From: Deltaproteobacteria bacterium
Lineage (GTDB): Bacteria; Desulfobacterota; Dissulfuribacteria; Dissulfuribacterales; QOAL01
Assembly (NCBI GenBank): GCA_015493475.1
Contig: WGDC01000095.1
Location: forward strand, 1-63,983
Direction of reading: 5' to 3'
Length of the DNA stretch: 63,983 nucleotides
Positions within the stretch are counted from its first letter, which is position 1, and every line of letters begins with the position of its first letter. A model generated the notes under the pieces. The model saw only the letters and a program-made list of their open reading frames with translations, had not been told where the DNA came from and did no database searches. Of this stretch, positions 53,136 through 62,640 are shown piece by piece. A program made the position numbers and the translations under genes.

Positions 53136-54464
53136 CTATTCTATCGATTTCAAAGCATCTTTCAGGATTTCACACCCCTCGGTTGCCTCGTCCTCGTTAA
53201 TGACTAGTGGCGGATTTATCCTGATGTTATGGGTGTAACACATGGATATTAGCCCACGGTCAAGACACTCGTGGAAGAGTCTCATAGTCTTTTCCTTCGC
53301 AAGGGGTTGCCTTGTCCTTTTATCTTCCACAAGCTCGATACCTATCATGAGCCCTTCGCCCCGGACGTCTCCCACATGAGGGCTTTCCTCCTTGAGCCCA
53401 AGAAGCCTCTCCTTCATGAGGGCCCCAACGCGTCTTGCGTTTTCAACGAGATTTTCCCTTAAAATCACCTCGATGACAGCCCTCCCAGCCGCGGCAGCCA
53501 TTGGATTGCCTCCGTAGGAGGACGAGCTGCCACTTGGATTGCCAAAGGGCTTTGCGCTTGCCATCTCCATGGAGCTTACTATTACACTCAGGGGAAAACC
53601 GCTCCCGATTCCCTTGCCGAGTGTCATGACATCCGGAATTATTCCGTCTCTTTCCACTCCCCACATACGGCCCGTGCGGCCAAACCCGGTTATCATTTCG
53701 TCTGCTATTAAAAGGGCGTCAAATTCCCTTGCAAGCTCTGACACCGCCCTGATAAAACCTGCCGGTGGAACCACGTTGCCAGCAGTACCCTGGATGGGCT
53801 CAACCAATATGGCCGCTATGTTCTGGCATGTCTGCCTGCGAATCGCCTCCCTGAAAAGCTCGAGGCATCCAAATCCGCATTCGGGATAAGTTAGCCCAAG
53901 GCTGCACCTGTAACAGTATGCGTAGGGACCCGGCAGGTACACCCCCGGCATCACCGGACCAAGCCCGACCTTGAAACTTGTGTCTCCAAGCAGGCCAAGG
54001 ACACCCCCTGTCTTTCCGTGGAAACCTCCCCAGAATGCACAAAACTCGTACTTGTGGGTTACGGATTTTGCAAGCCTGAGAGCGGCTTCCACCGCCTCGG
54101 CTCCACCGGAATACATCTGTACCGCATCAAGGCCCTGTGGGGTGATGGACGATAGAAGGCGCAGAAACTCAACTCGGTTCTCGCTTGAAAAACTGCCGAA
54201 ATTCGCCCTTGCTATCTGGTCACAAAGGACCTCCACGTAGTGAGGATGCGCATGGCCAAGACTTCCAACCCCTATGCCAGCCGTAAAATCAATATACCTG
54301 TTTCCATCCACGTCCTCCACCCACACACCCTCTGCCCGTTTTACCACGATCCTTGAAAAAAGGCCTATGGACTGAAGTCCTGGAGCCATATAACGGGCCT
54401 CTTGCTGGAAGAGCTCCTGGGACACCGGCCCAGGGATCCTGAAATCGCTGAAATCTAAAGACAC
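53136..54464 (-). CDS. Class III PLP-dependent aminotransferase
   Basis: The 442-residue protein has the class III layout: DVDGNRYIDFTAGIGVGSLG, HPHYVE, SGGAEAVEAALRLAK, FWGGFHGKTGG, the Asp that binds the pyridine nitrogen in LLIADEMITGFGRTG, and the PLP lysine in TLGKGIGSGFPLS. A Cys-rich insert CYRCSLGLTYPECGFGC (about residue 185) occurs in some relatives. GTG 54464 is preceded by AGGAGGG at 7 bases. Substrate unknown; operon position suggests amination of a sugar or polyol derivative. Confidence 0.9.
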   Translation of the reverse strand: MSLDFSDFRIPGPVSQELFQQEARYMAPGLQSIGLFSRIVVKRAEGVWVEDVDGNRYIDFTAGIGVGSLGHAHPHYVEVLCDQIARANFGSFSSENRVEFLRLLSSITPQGLDAVQMYSGGAEAVEAALRLAKSVTHKYEFCAFWGGFHGKTGGVLGLLGDTSFKVGLGPVMPGVYLPGPYAYCYRCSLGLTYPECGFGCLELFREAIRRQTCQNIAAILVEPIQGTAGNVVPPAGFIRAVSELAREFDALLIADEMITGFGRTGRMWGVERDGIIPDVMTLGKGIGSGFPLSVIVSSMEMASAKPFGNPSGSSSSYGGNPMAAAAGRAVIEVILRENLVENARRVGALMKERLLGLKEESPHVGDVRGEGLMIGIELVEDKRTRQPLAKEKTMRLFHECLDRGLISMCYTHNIRINPPLVINEDEATEGCEILKDALKSIE

Positions 54465-54483
54465 GACACCGCCCTCCTTTCAC

Positions 54484-55383
54484 TCATGGTGTAGGGCTGC
54501 AGGCACCAGCCTCCCGGCCGGTTACTTCAAGGGGAAGGCTGCACCTTCCTGCAAGAAGCCTATCCTCAAGAAGGGAACATATTGCACAGGAAGCCTCCTT
54601 GCGAAAAAGCGCAAAACTGGGCCATGCGTTTATATCTATTATGAAAACCTTGCCGTCCGGCCGTACAATGGCGTCACCGCCAAAAATTTCGAGTTCAAGG
54701 AGCATGCCCGCCTTCTGGCACTTGTATCGAAGTTCCCTTTGGGAGAAACGGTACTCCTTGAGATCCTGGTCCTTGTGGTAAAACCACTTGAACCAGTATT
54801 CCTTCCCGTTTTCAAAACTTGTTACGGAATAAAACTTTATTATATCGCCCGGTATGTGCCGCTGTATTACGACCTCTTCTATTCCCCGTGCTAGAAAACT
54901 GCCGACGGCGTGCCGGGCCTCGGCATCGTTTCGGGCAAATACCACGTCCTTGCTTTCTATGGCATGAAAATCGCCCCTTTTGATCCACACTCCCCCCCCA
55001 AGGCCCTGCCAACTGTCTCCTTTTGTCACTGCAATGCGGCTTTCCGGGAAAAAATCCTCGTCGGAAAATACACTTAACATCCTTCGGCGAAAGGTGTTTT
55101 TTACTGCACTTACCGTGTTGACAAGAAGGCAGCCCAGAGACTCCTCCATGTGTTCGAGTCTGTCAAGACATGGTTCTTCCTCGCACATGAAAAATATAAG
55201 GTCGGGCTTCATATCAAGGCCCGTTTCCAGAAATTCTTCCGGATGCAGCAAGGGCACATCCACGCCGAGGCGCACAGAAAGCTTGCGGGCCGTCTCTATC
55301 AAAATGGCCTCGTCATCGAACTCCCTCATTGGAGAGTGTGACCTTTCGCGCAGTATCCCGAATACCGTGGTCTTTTTCTTCAT
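54484..55383 (-). CDS. ATP-grasp-fold ligase or kinase-like protein
   Basis: The 299-residue protein looks like an ATP-grasp enzyme: a variable N-terminal domain, then VWIKRGDFHAIESKDV and VVIQRHIPGDIIKFYSV (ATP-binding strands) and the metal-site segment VFIIDINAWPSF (about residue 255) with the D-x-N pattern. Members make carboxamine bonds (RimK, D-Ala ligase) or phosphorylate inositols (ITPK). First gene of the four-gene run on the minus strand, 19 bp before the aminotransferase. The precise reaction is not decidable from sequence. Confidence 0.7.
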   Translation of the reverse strand: MKKKTTVFGILRERSHSPMREFDDEAILIETARKLSVRLGVDVPLLHPEEFLETGLDMKPDLIFFMCEEEPCLDRLEHMEESLGCLLVNTVSAVKNTFRRRMLSVFSDEDFFPESRIAVTKGDSWQGLGGGVWIKRGDFHAIESKDVVFARNDAEARHAVGSFLARGIEEVVIQRHIPGDIIKFYSVTSFENGKEYWFKWFYHKDQDLKEYRFSQRELRYKCQKAGMLLELEIFGGDAIVRPDGKVFIIDINAWPSFALFRKEASCAICSLLEDRLLAGRCSLPLEVTGREAGACSPTP

Positions 55384-55550
55384 TTTTCCTTCCAGTGCAA
55401 ATAAGGCATTTTCTCACCCTTCATTCGTCTTTCCGGCCATGCATCCAGTCGAGGGCTGTTTGAGAAAACGAGCAAAATAACCATCCTTATACTACGGGAA
55501 AAAACTATAGAGAAGATTTTTTTACACCAAATGACTGTAATCCAGGGGGG

Positions 55551-56312
55551 CTAACGGTTTTCAATACTTAGACCCGCAGCCCGCCTTATGGCAGATATTT
55601 CCTTCGGTTTCAGCCTTCTTACATGCCCGCTTTCAAGACCTCCGAGCCTAAGCGGACCCATTTCGGTCCTGATTAACATGACAACCCTGTAGCCTATAGC
55701 CCTGAACATGAGCCTTATTTGCCTCTTTCTTCCCTCTTTCAATGTAACCTCAAAGATAGACTGCCTCCTCTTGCGCCCGACTTGCATCACAGTGCATGGC
55801 TTGGTTATCTGGCCGTACGCAATTTCCACGCCATCTTCTATGGTCTTTATGGCAGCCCTTGAAGGATGGCCCCTTACCACGACGATATATTTCTTTGGCA
55901 CCTTGAACCTTGGATGCAGGAGCCTGTGGGACAACTCCCCGTCGTCTGTAAGAAGAAGAAGCCCCTCGCTGTCCCTGTCGAGCCTTCCCACGGGATAAAC
56001 CCTCTGCTTCACCTCGTTCCTGATAAGGTCCCTTATGGTTGGACGTCCATAGGGGTCTGAAAGAGTAGTCAGGAAACCTGGTGGCTTGTTGAGCATCAGA
56101 TAGGTATGCCCCCCTTCGAGGGTAACTAAGCGGCCATCAAAGGTTACCTCGCTTCTTTCAGGGTCAACCCGTGTCCCGAGCTCTGTAACCACCTCTCCGT
56201 CTACAGCGACCCTGCCTTCCCTGATGTGCTGCTCCGCCTTTCTGCGGGAACAAACCCCTGCATGGGCAAGGAACTTCTGGAGCCTTATGGCGAGGACCTC
56301 CTTACGCGCCAA
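55551..56312 (-). CDS. rluB: Ribosomal large-subunit pseudouridine synthase (RluB/RsuA family)
   Basis: The enzyme isomerises a uridine in rRNA. It has an N-terminal S4 domain (RLQKFLAHAGVCSRRKAEQ), the catalytic GRLDRDSEGLLLLTDDGEL motif (Asp in RLD) and KKYIVVVRG and EGRKRQIRLMF near the C terminus. The start is uncertain: TTG 56312 is the first canonical codon (253 residues), but a perfect AAGGAGG (56303-56297) sits 8 bases before an ATA codon (56288) that precisely precedes RLQKFL, where relatives begin with Met. It overlaps mrp. Confidence 0.92.
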   Translation of the reverse strand: MARKEVLAIRLQKFLAHAGVCSRRKAEQHIREGRVAVDGEVVTELGTRVDPERSEVTFDGRLVTLEGGHTYLMLNKPPGFLTTLSDPYGRPTIRDLIRNEVKQRVYPVGRLDRDSEGLLLLTDDGELSHRLLHPRFKVPKKYIVVVRGHPSRAAIKTIEDGVEIAYGQITKPCTVMQVGRKRRQSIFEVTLKEGRKRQIRLMFRAIGYRVVMLIRTEMGPLRLGGLESGHVRRLKPKEISAIRRAAGLSIENR

Positions 56313-57135
56313 GCATTTCGACTATCCTGTACAACTCCTTCTTCACCGGGTGATCCCCGGGAAGCTCCGTAAGGGCCCTGCCAGCGTCACCCGACTTGAC
56401 GATCTCCCTGCTCAGGGGAATGGCCCCGAGATACGGGACCCCTGTGTCCCGTGCGAGTTGTTCCCCAGCCCCACTTCCAAAGATATCAACCTTCTCTGAA
56501 CACTTGGGGCACACAAAACCACTCATGTTCTCGATTACTCCCGCCACGGGGTTACCAACCTTGTTGCAAAAGGTAATGGACCTCCTGACATCATCTATTG
56601 AAACGGCCTGGGGAGTAGTAACTATGACGGCCTTGGCGTCATTGCCAAGTATCTGAAGCACAGAAAGGGGCTCATCCCCTGTGCCTGGAGGGCAGTCAAC
56701 AACGAGGTAGTCCAGATTGCCCCAGGCCACCTCCTCGATAAACTGTTTTATAAGGCTCCCCTTAACAGGTCCCCGCCATATCACAGCCTCGTTGTCATCA
56801 GGGAGAAGGAACCCGATTGATATAACGCTTAGGTTCCCGCTCCACTTTACAGGCAGGAGCCAAGGCGGCTTTAGTTCGGCCTTCCGGCCCTTCAGGCCCA
56901 TTATTCTCGGTATACTCGGGCCGTGCACGTCCACATCGAGAAGTCCAACCTTCTTGCCCCTGTCCGCAAGGGCAATGGCCAAGTTTGCGGCAACGGTGCT
57001 CTTCCCTACTCCTCCCTTCCCCGAAAGAATTACCAGTTTGTTCTTTATATGATCCAGGCAGGCGTTTTCCGCATCCGGATTACCTCGTGATTTGCAGCCC
57101 TCTACGTTGCAACTGCTGCACTTGCTTTCAGCCAT
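56302..57135 (-). CDS. mrp: Mrp/NBP35-type P-loop ATPase, iron-sulfur carrier
   Basis: Mrp/ApbC proteins bind and deliver [4Fe-4S] clusters, in demand here given the many Fe-S proteins. The 277-residue protein has an N-terminal Cys-rich segment (SKCSSCNVEGCKSRG), as in NBP35, the deviant Walker A LSGKGGVGKSTVAANLA (about 36-52), LDVDVHGPSIPRIMG, VDCPPGTGDEPLS and the conserved CPKC motif in SGFVCPKCSEK. Fits the family in length. Its stop codon overlaps the Shine-Dalgarno of rluB. Confidence 0.95.
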   Translation of the reverse strand: MAESKCSSCNVEGCKSRGNPDAENACLDHIKNKLVILSGKGGVGKSTVAANLAIALADRGKKVGLLDVDVHGPSIPRIMGLKGRKAELKPPWLLPVKWSGNLSVISIGFLLPDDNEAVIWRGPVKGSLIKQFIEEVAWGNLDYLVVDCPPGTGDEPLSVLQILGNDAKAVIVTTPQAVSIDDVRRSITFCNKVGNPVAGVIENMSGFVCPKCSEKVDIFGSGAGEQLARDTGVPYLGAIPLSREIVKSGDAGRALTELPGDHPVKKELYRIVEMLGA

Positions 57136-57171
57136 GACATTTCTCCCTTAATTTTGGTTTAAATGACCATA

Positions 57172-57207
57172 ATAGTGCGACTTATTGAAAAAAAGTCAAG
57201 GCACTAT
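57172..57207. promoter_or_regulatory. Imperfect inverted repeat between mrp and acetyl-CoA synthetase genes
   Basis: ATAGTGC (57172-57178) plus GACTT pairs with AAGTC (57193-57197) and GCACTAT (57201-57207), with a 3-base bulge. It lies in the 191-bp divergent promoter region (57136-57326) and may be an operator or leader hairpin. Confidence 0.35.
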
Positions 57208-57326
57208 ATTGGGACCATTAAAAAGACCCTAAAAGTAGTTGTATTGGAATAATCTTGGTAATAAACTTCCATCGTTTCTTGGGCTCTATGCGCCACTTCA
57301 TCTGCTTTCTGAAAGGAGGGAAAAAC

Positions 57327-59228
57327 GTGACAACAGGTTTTGATTCCCAGATCCAGGCACTGACCAAGATAAAAGAGAAGATAGAACCGCCCCAACGCGT
57401 GAAGGACGAGGCCTTCATAAAGGACTACGACTCTGTATATGCATACTCTATCAGAGACCCCGAGGGATTCTGGGGACAGATTGCATCTGAACTCCAGTGG
57501 TTTGAGCCCTGGACGAAGGTTCGGGAGATAGACATCCCAAACCACAGGTGGTTCGTTGATGGAAAGACCAACATCACTCTGAACGCCCTTGACCGCCACG
57601 CCGAGTCGTGGAGGCGCAACAAGGTGGCCTTCATATGGCTTTCCGAGGAGGGAGAGGAGCTTACGGCCACCTACGGCCAGCTCAGGGACAGGGTCAACCA
57701 GTTTGCCAACGGGCTCAAGTCAAAGGGCGTAAAGAAGGGTGACAGGGTAATAATCTACATGCCCCTCACAATAGAAGGGGCAATAGCCATGCTTGCGTGT
57801 GCAAGGATAGGGGCCATACACTCTGTGGTGTATGCAGGAATGGGGGCCGGGGCCCTTCGCTCCCGCATCGAAGACTGCAAGGCCAAGGCGGTGGTGTGCG
57901 CCGACGTTGGCTTTCGCCGCGGAAAGGTGGTGCGCCTTAAGGCCGTTGTGGACGACGCCCTGCAGGGGCTCGAATACGTGGAAAGCGTAATAGTGTTAAG
58001 GCGCCAGGAACCAAAGATCGAGCTCAGCGAATGGGAGGATGACTTCTGGGAGCTCCTTGAGACCCAAAGCCACCACTGTGCACCTGAAATAATGGACTCT
58101 GAGGACCCACTCTTCATCCTCTATACTTCAGGCACAACGGGCAAGCCTAAGGGCGTGGTCCACGTTCACGGGGGCTTCATGGTGGGCACCTACTACCTGA
58201 CAAGGGCCTTTTTCGACGTCAAGGACAAGGACGTCTACTGGTCCACGTCAGACATTGGCTGGATAGTTGGCCATTCCTATATTGTCTACGGCCCTCTGGT
58301 TGCAGGGGCCACTGTGCTTATGAGGGAAGGCGCGCCAGACTATCCACACCCGGGTGTAATCTGGGAGAAGGTGCAAAAGTACGGGGTCTCTGTCATGTTT
58401 ACAGCGCCTACGGCACTCAGGATGTTCATGCGCTTTGGCAAGGAGCACATAGAAAAGTTTGACCGCTCAACCCTCAGGATAATCGCCTGTGCAGGAGAGC
58501 CCCTCAACCCCGAGGCGTGGAGCTTTGCCCAGGAGGTGATACTCAACAACAACGGCCACTGCATAGACAACTTCTGGCAGACCGAGGTGGCCTCCCCCAT
58601 CCTGGGAACCATGCCTTCCATGGCCAACAAGCCTGGAAGGTGCGGAAAACCCATGCCCGGCGTGGTTGCAGACGTGGTTGATGAGAAGGGCAACCCTGTA
58701 CCTGCTGGAAAGGGCGGAAACCTCATTCTTCGTCAGCCCCTTCCCTACATGATGAAGACCATCTACGGTGACCAGAAAAGGTACGAGGAGATCTGGAACG
58801 TCATCCCAGGTACCTATTTTACAGGGGACGTGGCCGTGTGCGACGAAGAGGGGTACTTCTCGGTCCTTGGGCGTTCCGATGACGTGCTGAACGTTGCCGG
58901 CCACAGGATAGGCACTGCAGACGTGGAAAATGCCCTGGTGAGCCATCCGGCCGTTGCCGAGGCGGCTGCCATTGGGCTTCCAGACCCCATTAAGGGAGAA
59001 AACATAAAGGTCTTTGTCGTCTTAAGGGCCGGAAAGGAGCCGTCAGAAGGCCTTAAAAAGACCATAATCCAGCACGTTCGCCACGAGCTTGGCCCCATTG
59101 CAACACCCAAAGAGGTGGAATTTACCGACAAGCTGCCAAAGACCCGCTCAGGCAAGATAATGAGAAGGCTGCTCAAGGCCCAGGAGCTTGGGCTTGAACT
59201 TGGAGACACTTCCACCCTGGAAGACTAG
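57327..59228 (+). CDS. acs: Acetyl-CoA synthetase (AMP-forming)
   Basis: The enzyme activates acetate to acetyl-CoA, linking acetate use or recovery with the CODH/ACS pathway. The 633-residue protein has the acyl-adenylate motif FILYTSGTTGKPKGVVH (about 265), YWSTSDIGWIVGHSYIVYGPL, FWQTEVASP, the YFTGD motif and the catalytic Lys in LPKTRSGKIMRRLL near the C terminus. GTG 57327 was chosen because AAGGAGGG lies 6 bases upstream and the protein then starts at the usual place; the frame is open 24 codons earlier. GalU follows after 15 bp. Confidence 0.95.
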   Translation: MTTGFDSQIQALTKIKEKIEPPQRVKDEAFIKDYDSVYAYSIRDPEGFWGQIASELQWFEPWTKVREIDIPNHRWFVDGKTNITLNALDRHAESWRRNKVAFIWLSEEGEELTATYGQLRDRVNQFANGLKSKGVKKGDRVIIYMPLTIEGAIAMLACARIGAIHSVVYAGMGAGALRSRIEDCKAKAVVCADVGFRRGKVVRLKAVVDDALQGLEYVESVIVLRRQEPKIELSEWEDDFWELLETQSHHCAPEIMDSEDPLFILYTSGTTGKPKGVVHVHGGFMVGTYYLTRAFFDVKDKDVYWSTSDIGWIVGHSYIVYGPLVAGATVLMREGAPDYPHPGVIWEKVQKYGVSVMFTAPTALRMFMRFGKEHIEKFDRSTLRIIACAGEPLNPEAWSFAQEVILNNNGHCIDNFWQTEVASPILGTMPSMANKPGRCGKPMPGVVADVVDEKGNPVPAGKGGNLILRQPLPYMMKTIYGDQKRYEEIWNVIPGTYFTGDVAVCDEEGYFSVLGRSDDVLNVAGHRIGTADVENALVSHPAVAEAAAIGLPDPIKGENIKVFVVLRAGKEPSEGLKKTIIQHVRHELGPIATPKEVEFTDKLPKTRSGKIMRRLLKAQELGLELGDTSTLED

Positions 59229-59243
59229 AAGAAAGGAGGTCTC

Positions 59244-60116
59244 ATGCTCCCAAAGAAGGCAGTGATTCCCGTTGCAGGCCTTGGAACAAGGTTTCTTCCT
59301 GCAACAAAGGTCATTCCCAAGGAAATGCTTACCGTGGTGGACAGGCCAACCATCCAGTACATAGTGGAGGAGGTGGTGGCCTCTGGAATAAAGGAGGTGG
59401 TGCTGGTCACGGCCTCTGGGAAGTCCGCCATAGAGGATCACTTTGACTACTCCTTCGAGCTTGAGACCTTCCTGGCCCAAAAGGGCAAGCTGGACCTCTT
59501 GAACCAGGTGCGCCAGATATCAAACCTGATAGAGGTGGTTTCAGTGCGCCAGAAAAGGCCACTCGGCCTTGGACATGCCGTACACGTAACCGAGCAGGTG
59601 GTAGGCGATCAGCCCTTTGTGGTCTGTCTCGGGGATGACCTTGTGGAGGCAGAGGAGCCCTGCGTCTATCAGATGCTCAAGGTCTTTGAAAAGTACCAGG
59701 AGGCGGTTATTGCCGTGCAGGAGGTGGCAGAGGAAGAGGTGGAACGCTACGGCATAGCAGAGGGAGAAGAGGTTGAACCTGGCGTTTACAAGGTAAAACG
59801 GCTCGTTGAAAAACCAAAACCCGGCACCACCAGCTCCCGCCTTGCCGTTATTGGACGTTACATCCTGAGACCGGAGATTTATGACTGCCTCTCCCGTACC
59901 CTGCCTGGAGTGGGAGGAGAGATTCAGCTTACGGACGCCCTTGACATACTGAGAAAGGAACGGGGGCTTTATGCATACAAGTTTAAGGGGCGCAGGTTCG
60001 ATGCCGGAGATAAGCTAGGCTTTTTGCAGGCCACAGTCCACTACGCCCTTGACCATACGGAGCTCGGGGGTCAGTTCAGGGAATATCTCAAGGAGATTGC
60101 AAGGCAGTTAGACTGA
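59244..60116 (+). CDS. galU: UTP-glucose-1-phosphate uridylyltransferase
   Basis: GalU makes UDP-glucose for envelope polysaccharides. The 290-residue protein shows KAVIPVAGLGTRFLPATK and PKEMLTVVDRPTIQYIVEE (nucleotide and sugar binding), GLGHAVHV, CLGDDLVE and the late FKGRRFDAGDKLGFLQA. Strong AAAGGAGG Shine-Dalgarno. It lies between acs and priA, all on the plus strand with short gaps. Confidence 0.96.
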   Translation: MLPKKAVIPVAGLGTRFLPATKVIPKEMLTVVDRPTIQYIVEEVVASGIKEVVLVTASGKSAIEDHFDYSFELETFLAQKGKLDLLNQVRQISNLIEVVSVRQKRPLGLGHAVHVTEQVVGDQPFVVCLGDDLVEAEEPCVYQMLKVFEKYQEAVIAVQEVAEEEVERYGIAEGEEVEPGVYKVKRLVEKPKPGTTSSRLAVIGRYILRPEIYDCLSRTLPGVGGEIQLTDALDILRKERGLYAYKFKGRRFDAGDKLGFLQATVHYALDHTELGGQFREYLKEIARQLD

Positions 60117-60118
60117 AC

Positions 60119-62248
60119 TTGAAGGATAAAAACCAAAAAGCAGAGACCACCTATATCAAGGCTCTCCTGCCCCTTCACATGCCTGGGCCCCTTACATACA
60201 TCTGGCCCTTTGATAAGGAGCCTCCCAAACGAGGCACCAGGCTTCTTCTTCCCCTTAAAAACAGGCAGATAATCGGTATTTCCTGGGGGGTCGATGATTG
60301 CCCAAAGGAGGGCATCAGGTACAAGGAGGTGGCAGAAGTCCTTGACAAAACCCCGTTACTTACTGAAAAACTTACCAAGTTTATAGGTTGGGCCTCATCC
60401 TACTATTTTTACCCCCTTGGCCAGGCCATGGGCGAGGCCCTTCCCTCGGAACTCATAAGCGCAAGAGCAAAGGGTGCAAAGAGGATAACCAGGGCCAAGG
60501 CAGGGCCTGGAAGGTCAAGGCTTGAGCTCTTTTCCTGGGAAGAGGCCAGGATAACCAGGTTCACCCCAGAGCAGGACAGGGCAATTTCTGTAATTTCAAA
60601 GGAGATCTCTTCCAGGACCTTTTCCCCCATTCTACTTTTTGGGGTCACTGGCAGCGGAAAGACCGCCGTTTACATAGAGGCATGCAAAAGCGCCCTTAAG
60701 GAAGGTAGAGGCTGCCTTGTGATGGTACCTGAGATTGCCATGACTGCCCAGCTTGCCTCCCGCTTTACAAGGGCCTTTGGAGAAAGCATTGCAATCCTTC
60801 ACAGCGGGCTTACACCTGCACAACGGAGGGATCAGTGGTGGAGGCTAAGAATGGGCAGATGCAAGGTGGCCCTTGGCACAAGATCTGCCATATTTTGCCC
60901 CATTAACGATCTTGGACTCATCGTGGTGGATGAAGAGCACGACCCATCCTACAAACAGGAGGAACGATTTCGCTACAACGCGCGGGACCTTGCCGTTGCA
61001 AGGGCAAAGATGGAAAACGCAACCGTAATCCTTGGCTCTGGCACCCCATCTGTCAACAGTTTCTTTAACTCAGTCAACGGACGCTACCAGCTCATACAGC
61101 TCTTCAAAAGGCCTTCCGGGGCCAAGCTTCCAAGGATCGAAATAATAGACATGAGAAACGAGGCAGGCAAAAGCGTATCCTTGAAGGAAAAAGCAGCTGA
61201 AATCGAGTGGATGGCTCCAAGACTCAGAAAATCTATAAGAGAGACCCTCGCCAGAAGGGAACAGGTGCTTCTATTCCTCAACAGGCGAGGGCTTGCCACC
61301 TATGTCTTCTGCCCAGCCTGCGGCTACGTCTTTAAGTGCAGCTCCTGTGACGTGATCCTCGCATGGCACAGGCGAAACAGGACAGTTCTCAGGAAGGCTG
61401 GCCAGGAAGCCCTTAACGGAGGTCCAGGGATGCTCGCCTGCCACTACTGCGGAAAGGCCCTGCCTGCACTTCCTGTATGCCCAAAGTGTAACAATCCCAC
61501 TGTGAAGACCTCTGGCTTCGGCACGGAAAAGGTTGCGGAGGACCTTGTACAGGCCTTTCCAGGAATAACGGTTGCACGCATAGACCGAGACACCCTTACA
61601 AGCAGGAGAAAACTCGAGGGCGTGCTCCGGGCGTTTCGGAATGGCAAGATAGACTGCATAGTTGGAACCCAGATGGTTACCAAGGGGCACGACTTTCCTA
61701 ATCTTACCCTAGTGGGCGTCATCTCGGCGGACATGTCGCTTAACGTGCCGGAATTCAATGCCCCTGAGCGTACCTTCCAGATCCTTGCTCAGGTGGCCGG
61801 AAGGGCGGGAAGGGCACAAAAGCCGGGCCGGGTTCTGATCCAGACATTCATGCCTGATCATTACAGCATACGAAGCGCAGCAGCCCATGACTTCGCCGGT
61901 TTTTATCAGAGGGAAATCAGACTAAGGGAACAACTCGGTTACCCACCCTTTTACAGGCTCATAAACCTCAAGTTCACTGGCAAAAAGAAAGCCAACGTAG
62001 AACTGGCTGCTGAAAAGACCTTGGAATTTTTAAAGGCCCTTTCAGGCAACTCCCCGAAATGCTCCATCCTAGGCCCGGTTCCATGTCCAAAGGTGAGGAT
62101 AAAATCCCGGTACAGGTATCAGATCCTTCTCAAAGGAAATATTTCGGAAATACGAAGGCTCGCATCCATGGTTGACAACAAGGCTCAAAGCCTGTTACCT
62201 GGAGGTGTGCGGCTTGGGATAGACGTTGATCCTATAAACTTCATGTAG
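60119..62248 (+). CDS. priA: Primosomal protein N' (replication restart helicase PriA)
   Basis: PriA reloads the replisome at stalled forks. The 709-residue protein has a DNA-binding N-terminal domain, helicase motif I LLFGVTGSGKTAVYIEA (about 180), the DEEH box in IVVDEEHDPSYKQEE, motif III GSGTPS, eight zinc-site cysteines (CPACGYVFKCSSC, CHYCGKALPALPVCPKC) and motifs V-VI VGTQMVTKGHDF and QVAGRAGRA. Start is TTG at 60119, just after the galU stop; no nearer ATG exists. Confidence 0.95.
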   Translation: MKDKNQKAETTYIKALLPLHMPGPLTYIWPFDKEPPKRGTRLLLPLKNRQIIGISWGVDDCPKEGIRYKEVAEVLDKTPLLTEKLTKFIGWASSYYFYPLGQAMGEALPSELISARAKGAKRITRAKAGPGRSRLELFSWEEARITRFTPEQDRAISVISKEISSRTFSPILLFGVTGSGKTAVYIEACKSALKEGRGCLVMVPEIAMTAQLASRFTRAFGESIAILHSGLTPAQRRDQWWRLRMGRCKVALGTRSAIFCPINDLGLIVVDEEHDPSYKQEERFRYNARDLAVARAKMENATVILGSGTPSVNSFFNSVNGRYQLIQLFKRPSGAKLPRIEIIDMRNEAGKSVSLKEKAAEIEWMAPRLRKSIRETLARREQVLLFLNRRGLATYVFCPACGYVFKCSSCDVILAWHRRNRTVLRKAGQEALNGGPGMLACHYCGKALPALPVCPKCNNPTVKTSGFGTEKVAEDLVQAFPGITVARIDRDTLTSRRKLEGVLRAFRNGKIDCIVGTQMVTKGHDFPNLTLVGVISADMSLNVPEFNAPERTFQILAQVAGRAGRAQKPGRVLIQTFMPDHYSIRSAAAHDFAGFYQREIRLREQLGYPPFYRLINLKFTGKKKANVELAAEKTLEFLKALSGNSPKCSILGPVPCPKVRIKSRYRYQILLKGNISEIRRLASMVDNKAQSLLPGGVRLGIDVDPINFM

Positions 62249-62264
62249 CAAAGGAGCCTGTCCA

Positions 62265-62630
62265 GTGGAGGGAACCCAGGAGAAAAGGCCCGACGAAAAA
62301 AAGAAAGATCAGCCTGAAAAACCCCGCTTCACATGGGAAGACACAAAGTTCACCCTTGCCATGGCGGTGGTAACCGTTGGGTTCTCCATAAGGACCGGGG
62401 ACTTTCCAGGTGCCCTTTGGGCCACCTTGAGGCAGGTCTTTGTAAGCGTCTTTTATGGCTTCGGAACGGTCTTCTTGTTCATTGGCCTTACCAAAAAAAT
62501 ATTCAAGTACGAGGCAACATGGGTCCATATAGTTAAATGGGCCTTTGCGCTTGCAGCCCTATTCGCGGTCAGCGAACTCATGCACGAGGTCTTTATGGTA
62601 CTTACCGGGCAGATGCCTCGGCCCCACTAA
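62265..62630 (+). CDS. Small inner-membrane protein, unknown function
   Basis: The 121-residue protein has a charged Lys/Glu-rich N terminus (about 1-25) followed by three hydrophobic stretches (around FTLAMAVVTVGFSI, VFVSVFYGFGTVFLFIGL and IVKWAFALAALFAV). GTG 62265 has GGAG 8 bases upstream and lies 16 bp after priA. I do not recognise a family. No catalytic motif is visible. Confidence 0.65.
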   Translation: MEGTQEKRPDEKKKDQPEKPRFTWEDTKFTLAMAVVTVGFSIRTGDFPGALWATLRQVFVSVFYGFGTVFLFIGLTKKIFKYEATWVHIVKWAFALAALFAVSELMHEVFMVLTGQMPRPH

Positions 62631-62640
62631 TGGCCTATAT

